Positions 16,544 to 25,800 of a DNA stretch of 64,000 bases are shown one piece after another (the first letter of the stretch is position 1; every line of letters starts with the position of its first letter). Made by a program: the position numbers and the translations under genes. The stretch covers positions 1 through 64,000 of the forward strand of contig PAKZ01000001.1 in assembly GCA_002706335.1 (NCBI GenBank). The letters are read 5' to 3'. The notes below the pieces were generated by a model. The model searched no databases, was not told where the DNA came from, and was given only the letters and a program-made list of their open reading frames with translations. The DNA comes from Ahrensia sp. (lineage in GTDB: Bacteria; Pseudomonadota; Alphaproteobacteria; Rhizobiales; Rhizobiaceae).

Positions 16544-16576
16544 CCGGCTGGTGGTAGGAAACGATCCACCAACCGG
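16544..16576 (+). promoter_or_regulatory. 5'-UTR hairpin touching the mprF ribosome site
   Basis: CCGGCTGGTGG and CCACCAACCGG pair at 10 of 11 positions around an 11-nt loop. The 3' arm runs into GGAAGG, the likely ribosome-binding site of mprF (ATG at 16591), so folding could limit translation. Confidence 0.4.
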
Positions 16577-16590
16577 AAGGGCAAGAGAAA

Positions 16591-19194
16591 ATGACAGACG
16601 GGGCGGGCGAGACGCGTTTTCGCCGTTTGATCAGGATCGCGGACAACCGCATCCTTCGCACGGTTTTCCCGCTTGCCGTCGTCGCAATCGCGATCGCGGT
16701 GCTACATCATTTATCGCGCGAGGTGAGCCTGAGCGAGCTTCGCGCCGATATCGTAGATGCGCCCGCGCGGCCGCTGCTCCTCGCCGTGCTCTTCACGGCC
16801 ATCTCGTTTGTCGCGCTTTCGCTCTATGACGTCATCGCGGTGCGCTATGTCGCGCCGGGCCGTGTGCCGGTTCCCGCGGCCGCCGCGGCGGGGGCGGCGG
16901 GCTATGCGCTGTCGAACCTGCTCGGCTTTTCCTATGTGACCGGCACGGCGGCGCGCTACCGTATCTATTCCGGTTTCGGCCTCGACGTGGGCCAGATCGC
17001 GCTACTGCTGGCGTTTTCCTGGAGCGCCTTCTGGTTGGGTCTCGCGCTGGCGGTCGGCGGCTTGCTAGCCTTTCATCCCGACGTCCTGGCCACGCTGCTG
17101 CCTATCCCCGCCCATCTCGACAGGCTGGTCGGCCTGGCCGTGCTTGTCCTGTTGGCGGCGCTGTTCCTGCGGTTGCGCTTCGGTCGCGAAAAGCTGTCGC
17201 TGTTCGGCATCACGATCAAGCTGCCGCGATTGCGGGAAGCCGCCGAGCTGACGGGCGCCTCGGTGATCGACATCTCGGCTTCGGCGCTCGTTCTCTATGT
17301 GCTGCTGCCCACAGATCTGGTGCCGAGCGTTCCCTATTTCTTCGTTGTCTATATCGCCGCGCTGGCGCTCGGCATTCTCAGCCATGCGCCGGGCGGGATC
17401 GGCGTGTTCGAGGCGACCGTCCTCGCCGCGCTCGGGGCGGGCGGGCGTTCCGACGCGCTGGCCGCGCTGTTGCTCTACAGGGTCGTCTATACGGGACTTC
17501 CCTTCCTCGTCGCGGTGATCGGGCTTTCCATCGTCGAGATCGGGAGCCATCGGGAGCGGATTACGCCGGCAATCAGAATTGCCTACAAGATCGTGCGGCC
17601 GGTCGTTCCGATGATTGCCGGAGGCATCGCGCTGCTGTCGGGCGTGGTCCTGCTTGTTTCGGGCAATCTGCCAACGGTCGGGGAACGCCTGTCCATCCTG
17701 GAGAAGAGCCTGCCGCTGGGGGTGGTCGAACTGTCCCATCTGGCCGGCAGCGTCGCGGGCGTGATGCTTTTGATCGTCGCGCGCGGGCTCTACCGGCGGC
17801 TTTATCGCGCCTGGCTGGTCACGATGGGGCTTCTCGGTGCGGGCTTTGTCGCCTCGCTGGCCAAGGGCATCGATATCGAGGAAGCCACGCTGCTCGCCCT
17901 CGGCGCCCTGTTCCTATGGCTATTCCGGCATTCCTTCTATCGCGTGCGCGGGGCGGCGCCGCTTCATCTCGGGCTTGGCTGGTTCCTCAGCGTGGCGGCC
18001 CTGTTCGTGGCGCTCACATGGCTCGGCTTCTTTGCCTACAAGCATGTGGAATATCGCGATGCGCTGTGGTGGCAGGTGTCCTGGCATGGAGACGCGTCCC
18101 GCTTCCTCAGGGCGAGCCTTGCCGGCGCGGTCGTGCTGGCCGCAACCGCGCTCGGGTCGCTGATCGGCGCGAGCGTGCGGCGGCACAAGCCGGAACCGAT
18201 CCCGGATGTGGTCAGGAAGCTCGTCGCCGAAAGCAGTTCGGCGGAAGCGAGCCTGGCGCTGCTCGGCGACAAGTCGTTTCTTGTCGATCCGGGCGGCAGG
18301 GCCTTCATCAGCTTTGCCGACACGGGCGGAGCGCTGGTGACCAAGGGCGACCCGGTCGGCGAGGAGGCCGCCGGGCGGGACATTCTCTGGCAGTTCCGCG
18401 AGATGGCCGACCGGGAGGGCAAGCGTCCGGTCTTCTATGCGGTCTCGTCGAAATATGTCTCGACGTTTCTCGACATGGGTCTGACGGTGGTCAAGTTCGG
18501 CGAGATCGCCAGTGTCGACCTAACCGGCTTCACTCTCGACGTGCCCGCGATGCGGGATTTCCGACAGGCGCATAACAAGGCGGCGCGCGAGGGCTGCGTT
18601 TTCGAGATAGTGCCGGCGGCCGACGTTCCGCACTTGCTCGGTGACCTGAAGCGGGTGTCCGATGCGTGGCTGGCGCGCAAGCAGGGGCAGGAAAAGGGGT
18701 TTGCGCTCGGCTTTTTCGATGCGGCCTATCTGGGCAATTTCGACCACGCCGTGTTGCGCGAGGGCGAGGGCGGGCGCATCGTCGCCTTTGCCAACCTGAT
18801 GCAGGGCGCGCGGGAGGAATTGTCGATCGATCTGATGCGCTACGGCCCGGACGGCCCCAAATTCGCCATGGACGCCCTGTTCGCGGGGATCATGCTGTGG
18901 GGCAAGGCGCAGGGCTTCCGCTGGTTCAATCTGGGCGCGGTGCCGTTTTCGGGCGCGGAGACCAATGCGCTCGCGTCGGTCTGGCAGCGGCTTGGCGGAT
19001 TCGTCTATGAACACGGGGAAACCATGTATCATTTCGAAGGGCTGCGCAGCTTCAAGGAGAAATTCCAGCCGGACTGGGCACCGAACTATATCGCCTGCCA
19101 GGACGGGCTCGGGGTGGCGCGCGCCTTTATGGACGCCAATCTTCTGATTTCGGGCGGGGTCGCGGGGCTCGTCCAGAAGAGCAAGCCGAAATGA
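16591..19194 (+). CDS. mprF: bifunctional phosphatidylglycerol lysyltransferase/flippase MprF
   Basis: An 867-residue inner-membrane protein. About residues 1-540 form the polytopic flippase half, with many helices and the family landmarks SNLLGFSYVTGTAARYRIY and SHAPGGIGVFEATV. About 545-860 form the cytosolic DUF2156/GNAT-like synthase half, which moves an aminoacyl group from tRNA to phosphatidylglycerol (landmarks FISFADTGGALVTKGDPVG, FRQAHNKAAREGC, FNLGAVPFSGAE, LRSFKEKFQPDWAPNY). In Rhizobium the product, lysyl-PG, raises acid and cationic-peptide tolerance. Both halves look complete. Its stop overlaps the next gene by four bases (ATGA). Two inverted repeats lie upstream (16493-16514 and 16544-16576), suggesting control of expression. 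Confidence 0.93.
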   Translation: MTDGAGETRFRRLIRIADNRILRTVFPLAVVAIAIAVLHHLSREVSLSELRADIVDAPARPLLLAVLFTAISFVALSLYDVIAVRYVAPGRVPVPAAAAAGAAGYALSNLLGFSYVTGTAARYRIYSGFGLDVGQIALLLAFSWSAFWLGLALAVGGLLAFHPDVLATLLPIPAHLDRLVGLAVLVLLAALFLRLRFGREKLSLFGITIKLPRLREAAELTGASVIDISASALVLYVLLPTDLVPSVPYFFVVYIAALALGILSHAPGGIGVFEATVLAALGAGGRSDALAALLLYRVVYTGLPFLVAVIGLSIVEIGSHRERITPAIRIAYKIVRPVVPMIAGGIALLSGVVLLVSGNLPTVGERLSILEKSLPLGVVELSHLAGSVAGVMLLIVARGLYRRLYRAWLVTMGLLGAGFVASLAKGIDIEEATLLALGALFLWLFRHSFYRVRGAAPLHLGLGWFLSVAALFVALTWLGFFAYKHVEYRDALWWQVSWHGDASRFLRASLAGAVVLAATALGSLIGASVRRHKPEPIPDVVRKLVAESSSAEASLALLGDKSFLVDPGGRAFISFADTGGALVTKGDPVGEEAAGRDILWQFREMADREGKRPVFYAVSSKYVSTFLDMGLTVVKFGEIASVDLTGFTLDVPAMRDFRQAHNKAAREGCVFEIVPAADVPHLLGDLKRVSDAWLARKQGQEKGFALGFFDAAYLGNFDHAVLREGEGGRIVAFANLMQGAREELSIDLMRYGPDGPKFAMDALFAGIMLWGKAQGFRWFNLGAVPFSGAETNALASVWQRLGGFVYEHGETMYHFEGLRSFKEKFQPDWAPNYIACQDGLGVARAFMDANLLISGGVAGLVQKSKPK

Positions 19195-19511
19195 TCCCGC
19201 GCTATTCCGACCACGCCGCCAATGAGCGAACCTTCCTTTCATGGGTGAGAACGGTGATCGCCATCGAGGGGTTCGGGATAGCCGCGGCGCGGATCGGCGG
19301 CGCGACGACGCAACTCTGGACAGAAGCGGCGCTTCTTGCCGCGGGCGGTCTTGTCATTGTGCTGGCCTTCCTTCGGATGCGGTTGATCCGCAGGCGGATC
19401 GAGACTGCCGACCCGGTTGACGACCAGGCGCCGTTGGCCGACGCGCTGCTTCTGTTGCTGGTCGCGGCGCTGATGGCGCTGATCGCGGCCTTCGGCTTCC
19501 ATGTGAGTTAG
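19191..19511 (+). CDS. DUF202/YidH-like membrane protein
   Basis: A 106-residue protein with three predicted membrane segments (about 22-38, 45-63, 82-103). The opening SDHAANERTFLSWVRT is the hallmark of the DUF202 (YidH) family, whose role is unknown. It overlaps the mprF stop by four bases and so is co-translated with the lysyl-PG enzyme; a helper role in membrane lipid handling is possible but only inferred from the coupling. Confidence 0.85.
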   Translation: MIPRYSDHAANERTFLSWVRTVIAIEGFGIAAARIGGATTQLWTEAALLAAGGLVIVLAFLRMRLIRRRIETADPVDDQAPLADALLLLLVAALMALIAAFGFHVS

Positions 19512-19537
19512 GGACAAGCCCCGGGAGAGGAGAAGTC

Positions 19538-19879
19538 TTGGAACGGATATCGCTCGAAGAACTGGGGAAACAGCTTGGCGCCGCCACCGGCAGCGACGCG
19601 GAACTCGATCGCCTGATCCGGGACAAGCTCGACGCGGGCAATGCGTCGTCGCCGCGTTATTCATCCTCCGTCGATGACTGTATCGCGCTGATCGGCGCGG
19701 TGCTGCCGGGCTGGGCGTGGCATGTCGGGCACGGGGCGCGGGGTATCTTTCCCTATGCGTCGCTGCACCCCAAATGCCCGGCGGGTGATGGCTCGGAGCC
19801 GCGTGCCGAGGCAACGGCTCCGACCGTGCCGCTCGCATTATTGCAGGCCCTGGTAAAGGCGCTTTTGCTAAAGGACTGA
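19538..19879 (+). CDS. small soluble protein resembling phage ABA-sandwich domain
   Basis: A 113-residue protein with no signal peptide. The layout resembles the short domain found in phage-related proteins (ABA sandwich): a helical opening SDAELDRLIRDKL, a line PRYSSSVDDCIALIGAVLPGW, a central aromatic strand and the ending APTVPLALLQALVKALL. The usual wording in that family is YTSS.D.A..L.P.GW ... A.TPALALCIAALKA. The match is by eye. The gene starts 26 bases after the DUF202 stop behind a GAGAGGAGAAG ribosome site, so it may belong to the mprF operon. A phage origin is possible, but no other phage gene is near. Confidence 0.6.
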   Translation: MERISLEELGKQLGAATGSDAELDRLIRDKLDAGNASSPRYSSSVDDCIALIGAVLPGWAWHVGHGARGIFPYASLHPKCPAGDGSEPRAEATAPTVPLALLQALVKALLLKD

Positions 19880-19886
19880 CCGAGCC

Positions 19887-21410
19887 CTACTCGGCGGCGT
19901 CGACCCTGGGTTCCTCCGCCCAATCCGCATCGGGGTCGCCCGGCGCGGTCTGGGCGTCGAAATCGGGGAAGGCGACGATGCGCTTTCCCGCGTGATCGGT
20001 GTGCTGGACGACGAGGCCCTTTTCCTCGAACCAGTCAAGGAAGCGGCGGGCGCGGCGTCTCGAATGGGTGCCGTAAGCGCGGGCGATCGTCTCGTCGGAC
20101 GGGCAGGACTCGCCGGAGATGGCGGCTTTCGCCAGCATCAGGAAAACGCCCTGCAGGTCTTCCGGGACGCGGCGGGCGAGAGCGAGCGCGGTCTGCCAGG
20201 CCTCGCTTGCCGCCGTCTCGGCATCGACATTGGCGCGGGCGATGGCGAGGCGCAGGCGGAAGTCCGGCATGGAGAGCGGCGCGCCGGCGATGCGGCGCAT
20301 GCGGCCGCGCATCAGGAAATCCTGGTAAAGCTGAGCGTCCGAGCGGAAGCCGGATTCGGGATCGGCGGTGATTTCGGCCAGGGTTGCGGCGATCCAGACC
20401 TCGATCTCCTCTTCGGTCAAAGGAGCCGGGCGGCCCGGCGTTTCCGCCTCGGGGACGGCTTCCTGCTGCGCGGCGGCGCGGGTGAGCTTGTCCATGATGT
20501 CGGCGGTGGCGCGCGGGGCGGGGATGTTGCGCTTCGGCGCCAGGGCGAGCGCGAAATCCTCCGCCGTCGGCGTCAGGATCAGATCCTCGACGTCCTGCGG
20601 CGCGTCGGGCAGGGGCATCAGCTTGGGGCTGGACGAGCGCGCGCCGGTTTCGACGGGGCCGATAGTGACGTTGAGCGGGCGGCGCGACAGGGCCGGCCCG
20701 AGCGCGACGAAAGAGCCGCGCTGCAGGTCGCGGAATTGCTCCGCCTGGCGGCGATCCATGCCGAGAAGATCGGCGGCGCGCGCCATGTCGATGTCGAGGA
20801 AGGTCCGGCCCATCAGGAAATTGGACGCCTCGGCGGCGACGTTCTTGGCGAGCTTGGCGAGGCGCTGCGTGGCGATGACGCCGGCAAGACCGCGTTTGCG
20901 CCCACGGCACATAAGATTGGTCATTGCGCCGAGCGCGGCGCGGCGGGCGTCCTCGGCGACCTCGCCGGCGGCCGACGGCGCGAACATCTGCGCCTCGTCG
21001 ACCACGACAAGCACCGGGAACCAGAAGTCCCGCTCCGCGTCGAACAGCGCGTTGAGGAAGGTGGCGGCGGCCCGCATCTGGTCATCGATCTCCAATCCTT
21101 CCAGCGTCAGGATGCAGGACACGCGGTGCTGGCGAATGCGGTTGGCGACGCCGATCAGTTCGCCCTCGGAGCGGTCGGCGTCGACCACGACATGGCCGAA
21201 AGCATCGGCCAGCGTGACGAAATCGCCCTCCGGGTCGATGACGACCTGTTGCACCCATTTGGCGGACTGTTCGAGCAGACGGCGCAAGAGATGCGACTTG
21301 CCGGAGCCGGAATTGCCCTGGACGAGCAGGCGGGTAGCGAGCAGTTCCTCGATGTCGAGCGTGGCCGCCTTTCCGGCGGACGTGGTTCCCATGTCGATAT
21401 CGACCTGCAC
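19887..21410 (-). CDS. HerA/DUF87-like ATPase
   Basis: A 507-residue P-loop ATPase of the HerA-FtsK group. Walker A is GNSGSGKS (residues 32-39), Walker B VLVVVDEAQMF (133-143), followed by the sensor region RGRKRGLAGVIATQRLAKL with the expected Gln-Arg and the region DLLGMDRRQAEQFRDLQ. The C-terminal 200 residues are mostly helical and end in a winged-helix-like part (ARAYGTHSRRRARRFLDWFEEKGLV). HerA proteins pump DNA or act as nuclease partners; no NurA or other partner is adjacent here, so the role is open. The protein is widespread as a stand-alone gene in rhizobia. It converges with the gene at 19538, 7 bases apart. Confidence 0.85.
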   Translation of the reverse strand: MQVDIDMGTTSAGKAATLDIEELLATRLLVQGNSGSGKSHLLRRLLEQSAKWVQQVVIDPEGDFVTLADAFGHVVVDADRSEGELIGVANRIRQHRVSCILTLEGLEIDDQMRAAATFLNALFDAERDFWFPVLVVVDEAQMFAPSAAGEVAEDARRAALGAMTNLMCRGRKRGLAGVIATQRLAKLAKNVAAEASNFLMGRTFLDIDMARAADLLGMDRRQAEQFRDLQRGSFVALGPALSRRPLNVTIGPVETGARSSSPKLMPLPDAPQDVEDLILTPTAEDFALALAPKRNIPAPRATADIMDKLTRAAAQQEAVPEAETPGRPAPLTEEEIEVWIAATLAEITADPESGFRSDAQLYQDFLMRGRMRRIAGAPLSMPDFRLRLAIARANVDAETAASEAWQTALALARRVPEDLQGVFLMLAKAAISGESCPSDETIARAYGTHSRRRARRFLDWFEEKGLVVQHTDHAGKRIVAFPDFDAQTAPGDPDADWAEEPRVDAAE

Positions 21411-21781
21411 CGGCCTGTCCTGTCCCGTGTTTCAAGGAGATGCCGGCGGAAGGCCGACACTGTCCTGAATAGAGGATTCGCGGGGGTGACGAAAAGCCGT
21501 GAATGGGTGTGGTCCACGGTTGTTTTCGCTCACGGGCCGTTTCGCGCCGTTGGCGCTGGAGCTGCGCGGGGGCCGAGCCTGTCTGCCCCGGCCTTAAGCT
21601 CCTCGCGGGTCTCGCCGCGGCCGCAGCGTATCTCGCCTTCGGCGCGGAGGCGTGTTTCCCGATTGTCTTTCCAGTGTCCGCGACAGAATGTCTCAGTGTA
21701 AGAAAGTCTAATTCTTGATTCGCTTATCTAAATTGCGATTATTTCCTTGCGAAAACTTCCCATCACGGTTATTTCATTTTT
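21411..21781. other. intergenic region with repeat and AT-rich promoter-like part
   Basis: No protein gene is supported. 21527-21575 is a repeat copy related to the segment inside uvrD. From about 21690 the sequence turns AT-rich; TTGATT (21716-21721) with ATTATT 17 bases later is a possible promoter for the small gene at 21782. Confidence 0.5.
21527..21575. repeat. repeat-family copy, close to the one in uvrD
   Basis: CGCTCACGGGCCGTTTCGCG and the following GGCGCTGG and GCGCGGGGGCC match 3011-3061 with only a few substitutions and one or two deleted bases. The inverted GGGGGCC arms later meet GGCC of the same element, so it can fold. Confidence 0.65.
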
Positions 21782-21976
21782 ATGGGGCAGCATGGAACTG
21801 AAGAATTTACCTGCGAGCATTGCGGTGGTATCAATATAGTCGAGTATTCCGACTATCCTGAACCCGATGCCGGCATCGTCACATGCGCGCGGTGTGGCTC
21901 GATCCTTCTCGAATGGGAAGGAACGCGCGACTATGGCGCGGCGATGTTGAAACCGGACTTCGAAGACAATTCATGA
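21782..21976 (+). CDS. small zinc-ribbon protein
   Basis: A 64-residue acidic protein with two CxxC-type pairs, CEHCGG (residues 11-16) and CARCGS (about 36-41), 24 residues apart: a simple zinc ribbon. The tail TRDYGAAMLKPDFEDNS is acidic. Family unknown. The gene is preceded by an AT-rich segment that could hold its promoter, and it is followed within 30 bases by the convergent methyltransferase. A protein-binding or redox role is possible, but nothing shows which. Confidence 0.6.
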   Translation: MGQHGTEEFTCEHCGGINIVEYSDYPEPDAGIVTCARCGSILLEWEGTRDYGAAMLKPDFEDNS

Positions 21977-22003
21977 AGCGCGGCCGGCGTGCAGCCGGCA
22001 ACC

Positions 22004-22687
22004 TCAATCGCTGTTTCTCCGGGAGGCGCAAAAGGGCCGTCGTGCCTCGAACAACGCGACCGCGCCGATGCGGCGGGTCATGACATCGGCAAAGCGGGAT
22101 TCGAGCTGGAAGACGAGATCCTGGAACGTGTCGGCGGCATTCGAGAACACGCCTTTCTTATTGTAGAACTTCATCAGCGCGCGGGCCGGCGCGGAGCGGG
22201 GCGCGTCGCCCTGCAGGATGGTCGCGCCGAACAACACGCCGTCGGGCGCCAGCAGCGGCGCCGCATGGTCGAAAACGACCGCTTTGCCGGCGATCGACCC
22301 GGGCAGGCAATGGAGGAGATAGCCGAGCGCGATGGACGAGAAGCCGCCTGTGACGGGCAGCGGTTCCAGGCAGTTGGCCGTGACTGTTTGCGGGGAAAAG
22401 CGGGCGATACGGCGTGCCGCGGCAGCGAGGCTGTGCGCGTTGAGATCGACCAGCGTGATGTCCGGCCGGGGAGCCGGCCATGGAGCCGTATCGAGGAAAT
22501 AGCCCGTGCCCACGCCGATATCGAGATGGCGCGCGCCGACATTGCGCGCATAGAGATCGCGCAGATGGCCGGTCGGGCAGCGCCAGAGCAGGCGATTGGA
22601 AAAGCCCAGCACGAACCAGTCATAGGCCTTCAGGGTGGCCGGCGTGTAGATCGCCTGTCCCGCCTCGACATCCGCGTCCATGGTCAT
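22004..22687 (-). CDS. class I SAM-dependent methyltransferase
   Basis: About 227 residues. Motif I HLDIGVGTGYFLD (about residues 53-65) binds S-adenosylmethionine; ITLVDLNAHSLAAAARR is motif II and FSSIALGYLLHCLPG motif IV. The product type is not evident; the overall wording (AYDWFVLGFSNRLLWRCPT at the N terminus) matches uncharacterised methyltransferases next to envelope or lipid genes. The ATG at 22687 has GGAGGAGG just upstream and is preferred over 22702. It follows the hybrid kinase on the same strand with a 184-base gap. Confidence 0.85.
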   Translation of the reverse strand: MTMDADVEAGQAIYTPATLKAYDWFVLGFSNRLLWRCPTGHLRDLYARNVGARHLDIGVGTGYFLDTAPWPAPRPDITLVDLNAHSLAAAARRIARFSPQTVTANCLEPLPVTGGFSSIALGYLLHCLPGSIAGKAVVFDHAAPLLAPDGVLFGATILQGDAPRSAPARALMKFYNKKGVFSNAADTFQDLVFQLESRFADVMTRRIGAVALFEARRPFCASRRNSD

Positions 22688-22871
22688 GCCGGCCTCCTCC
22701 AAGCAGCCGGACCTTTGAACGTCCGGGATAGCGGGTATTTCTTCGCGTCACTTCGTGGCGGAAAAACGGACAGGGATGCCGATCCTTGCGGAGCGGACGG
22801 CTCCGGCGACAGGTGCCGGAGGAGCCCCTCCCTGTCGGGATGAAGGACAGTAATTCCGCTTGGAGAGTAAA

Positions 22872-25800
22872 TCAGCCGGCCACCGCGGCGGTGCGGCTTT
22901 TCAGCCACTCATCCACCTTCTTGAGAAGGGTGTCAGGGCTGATCGGCTTCGACAGATAGTCGTCCATGCCGGCCTGAACGCATTTTTCGCGATCGCCCTT
23001 GAGTGCGTGGGCAGTGACGCCGATGATCGGTGTGTGACGCCCCTCGGCCGCTTCGCGGGCGCGAATTGCCTCGGTCGCCTCGAGGCCATTCATTTCAGGC
23101 ATGGAGACATCCATCAGGATGAGGCGGGGCGGCTTGCGGCCGCTGGTCTCAACGGCCTGCTTGCCGTCTCCGACGATCTCGAAGGAATAGCCGGAATCGA
23201 TCAGGATCTGCGAGAAGACGAGCTGGTTTACCTCGTTGTCCTCGGCAATGAGGATGTCGAGCGCGAAATCGCTCGGCGCGGCGTTGTGCGGGGCCGGGGC
23301 CGGCCGCACCGGAGCTTCGCGCGCAAGCCCGGCGGTTTCCCGACTGTCGCTGTTTTGCGCGGGCGCATCGTTGTCGGCGAAACGCGCCGCCGGTTTCGGT
23401 GCGTCTTCCTCGAAGATCGTCGGCCGGGGCGCGGATCGCTGCAACGGCCTGGTGCTGTCCGATTCCGGCGCGGATGGCTCTTCGTGGTCCAGAGCCTGTG
23501 GCAAGACCATCGTCTCTCCGGCATTGCGGTTGGCGGCGATGGCCGCGATGATGGCGTCGAAGAGGTATGACGACCGCGCGGGCTTCATCAGGTTCTTGTG
23601 GATGCGAAGGCGGCGAATTTCCTCCGGAGATACGCCATTGTCGACCGAGGTCAGGAAGACGATCGGCGTTGCGGCGATGCGGGCGTCGGAGCGGATGGCC
23701 GCGGCGACGTCGAGGCCGTTCATGCCGGGCATCTGGTAGTCGAGGATCATGCAGTCGAAGGGCGTGCCGAGCTTCACGGCCTCGCGCATGACCTGCAAGG
23801 CTTCGAGGCCCGACCCGACGGCACAGCTGTCGAGCCTCCAGGCGTTCATCTGCTCAAGCAGGATGGATCGGTTTACCGAATTGTCGTCGACAATGAGAAC
23901 GCGCGACCCGGTGATGTCCTCGGGTGGCGGCAGGCGCCGTGCGATTTCGCCGTGCTTGGGCAGCGTGATCCTGAACCAGAAAGTCGATCCTTCATCGACA
24001 GTGCTTTCGACGCCGTATTCGCCGCCCATGAGCGTGACGATCGACGAGGAGATCGCAAGTCCGAGGCCGGTGCCCTCGTGGCGGCGCGTCGACGAGCCGT
24101 CGACCTGGGAGAACTTCTCGAAGACGGTCTTCAGCTTGTCTTCGGGAATGCCCATTCCCGTATCGGTGATGTCAAATTTCAGTTCGGTGCGGTCGCCGAG
24201 ATCGTTGCCGTTCACATTGATCAGGACGTGGCCGAATTCGGTGAACTTGACCGCGTTGGAAACCAGGTTGGTGATGACCTGACGCAGGCGCCCGACATCG
24301 CCGACATGGGTGTCATGGATGTCCGGGTCGACGCGGACGATCAGCTCGATGTCCTTTTGCTGGGCGCGGGCCGTCATCAGCGTGGCGACATCGGAAACGG
24401 CCTCGCGCAATTCGAAGGGCTGCGCATCCAGTTCCATTTGGCCCGCGTCGATTTTCGAGAAGTCGAGAATGTCGTTGATGATGGTCAGCAGCGCGTTGCC
24501 GGACTTGATGATCACGTCAGCGAATGTGCGCTGCTTGGAATCGAGTTCGGTCGAAGCCAGCAGTTCGGCCATGCCGAGCACGCCATTCATCGGCGTGCGG
24601 ATCTCGTGGCTCATATTGGCGAGGAATTCCGATTTGGAACGGTCGGCGGCCTCGGCCTTGAGCTGGGCGTCGCGCAGCGCCTTTTCACGCTCGTGGAAGC
24701 GTGTCACGTCCTCGATGCGGATGACGAGATAATCCTTGCCGTCGCCCAGCCGTTCACGGGACTTGTAGGCCTTGGCCGCGAATGTCGTACCGTCGCCGCG
24801 CATCCGCTCATATTCGTGGATATGCGGTTCGCCGGTCGCCAGGACCTCGTCCTCGTAGGTGCTTATGAGTTCGACCTGGTCCGGCGGAACCAGCTCGTCT
24901 GTCGTCCTGCCGATAACGTCGGCAACGGACAGGCCGAGCAATTCCGCGAACGCCTTGTTGGCGATGATACACTCGCGTTTTTCGTTCTTGACGATGACCG
25001 GGCTCGAAAGGCGGTCGAGGACGTTCTGGGCGAGTTCGGCCTTGGTTCGCGCGGCGATCGCCTCGTTTTCTCTCGCCCGCAGCTCGCTGATATCCGTTGT
25101 TATGCCGACCAGATAGACCGATCCATCGGACCCTACGGCCTTGGACTTGCGCGCCAGCCGGTATTTCGGTCCGTCCGTTCCCGGACGAGCGACTTCCTCG
25201 TTCTGCTGGACTTTGCCGGTCTCGAGGACCTGCCGGTCGGCTTCCATGAATGCGGCGCCCTGTTCATCGCCAAAAATATCCATATCGGTCTTGCCCATCC
25301 CCTGGGCGACCGGCAGGCCGGCAAAGTTCTCCCAGGCGGAATTGGCGTAGATGAGCTTGAGGTCGGGCGTCTTGGCGTAGACGGCGGCCGGGATGGCTTC
25401 GATGATGTTCTGGTACAGCTCGTTTTCGCGGACGCGCTGGCTAAGCGCCACCTGCTGTTCCTTGATCTCGGTAATATCTATGCGAAGACCGATGAGCATG
25501 TTGTCTTCGGTGCGCGTATTGATGATCTGGAACCACTTGCCGGAATTGGTCCGCCGCAGCGACTCGAAGCGCGGCTGCCGGTACTCTTCGATCTTTCGCC
25601 GTTTCCATTCTTCCGGGTTGGTCGCGTAGAGCATGTCGATCTCGGGATCGGAACTGTCCCGCCACCGATTGTTTGCGTGCGCGGTGTCGATCGCTTCGCG
25701 CAATGTCTTGCCGGGCTGCATGGCCGGCTCCAACTTCGGCTGGTCTCGGCGCAGCTGGCGGTTCGACAGAAGGAACCGGTCCTGATCGTCATAGACGACG

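Noticed and set aside
19992-21701. Long plus-strand frame opposite the HerA-like gene
   Set aside because: Mirror of a clear P-loop ATPase; long antisense frames are expected at this GC content.
22790-22822. Hairpin CTCCGGC/GCCGGAG after the hybrid kinase as terminator
   Set aside because: The stem is present but there is no T-run on the relevant strand, so it was not listed as a terminator.
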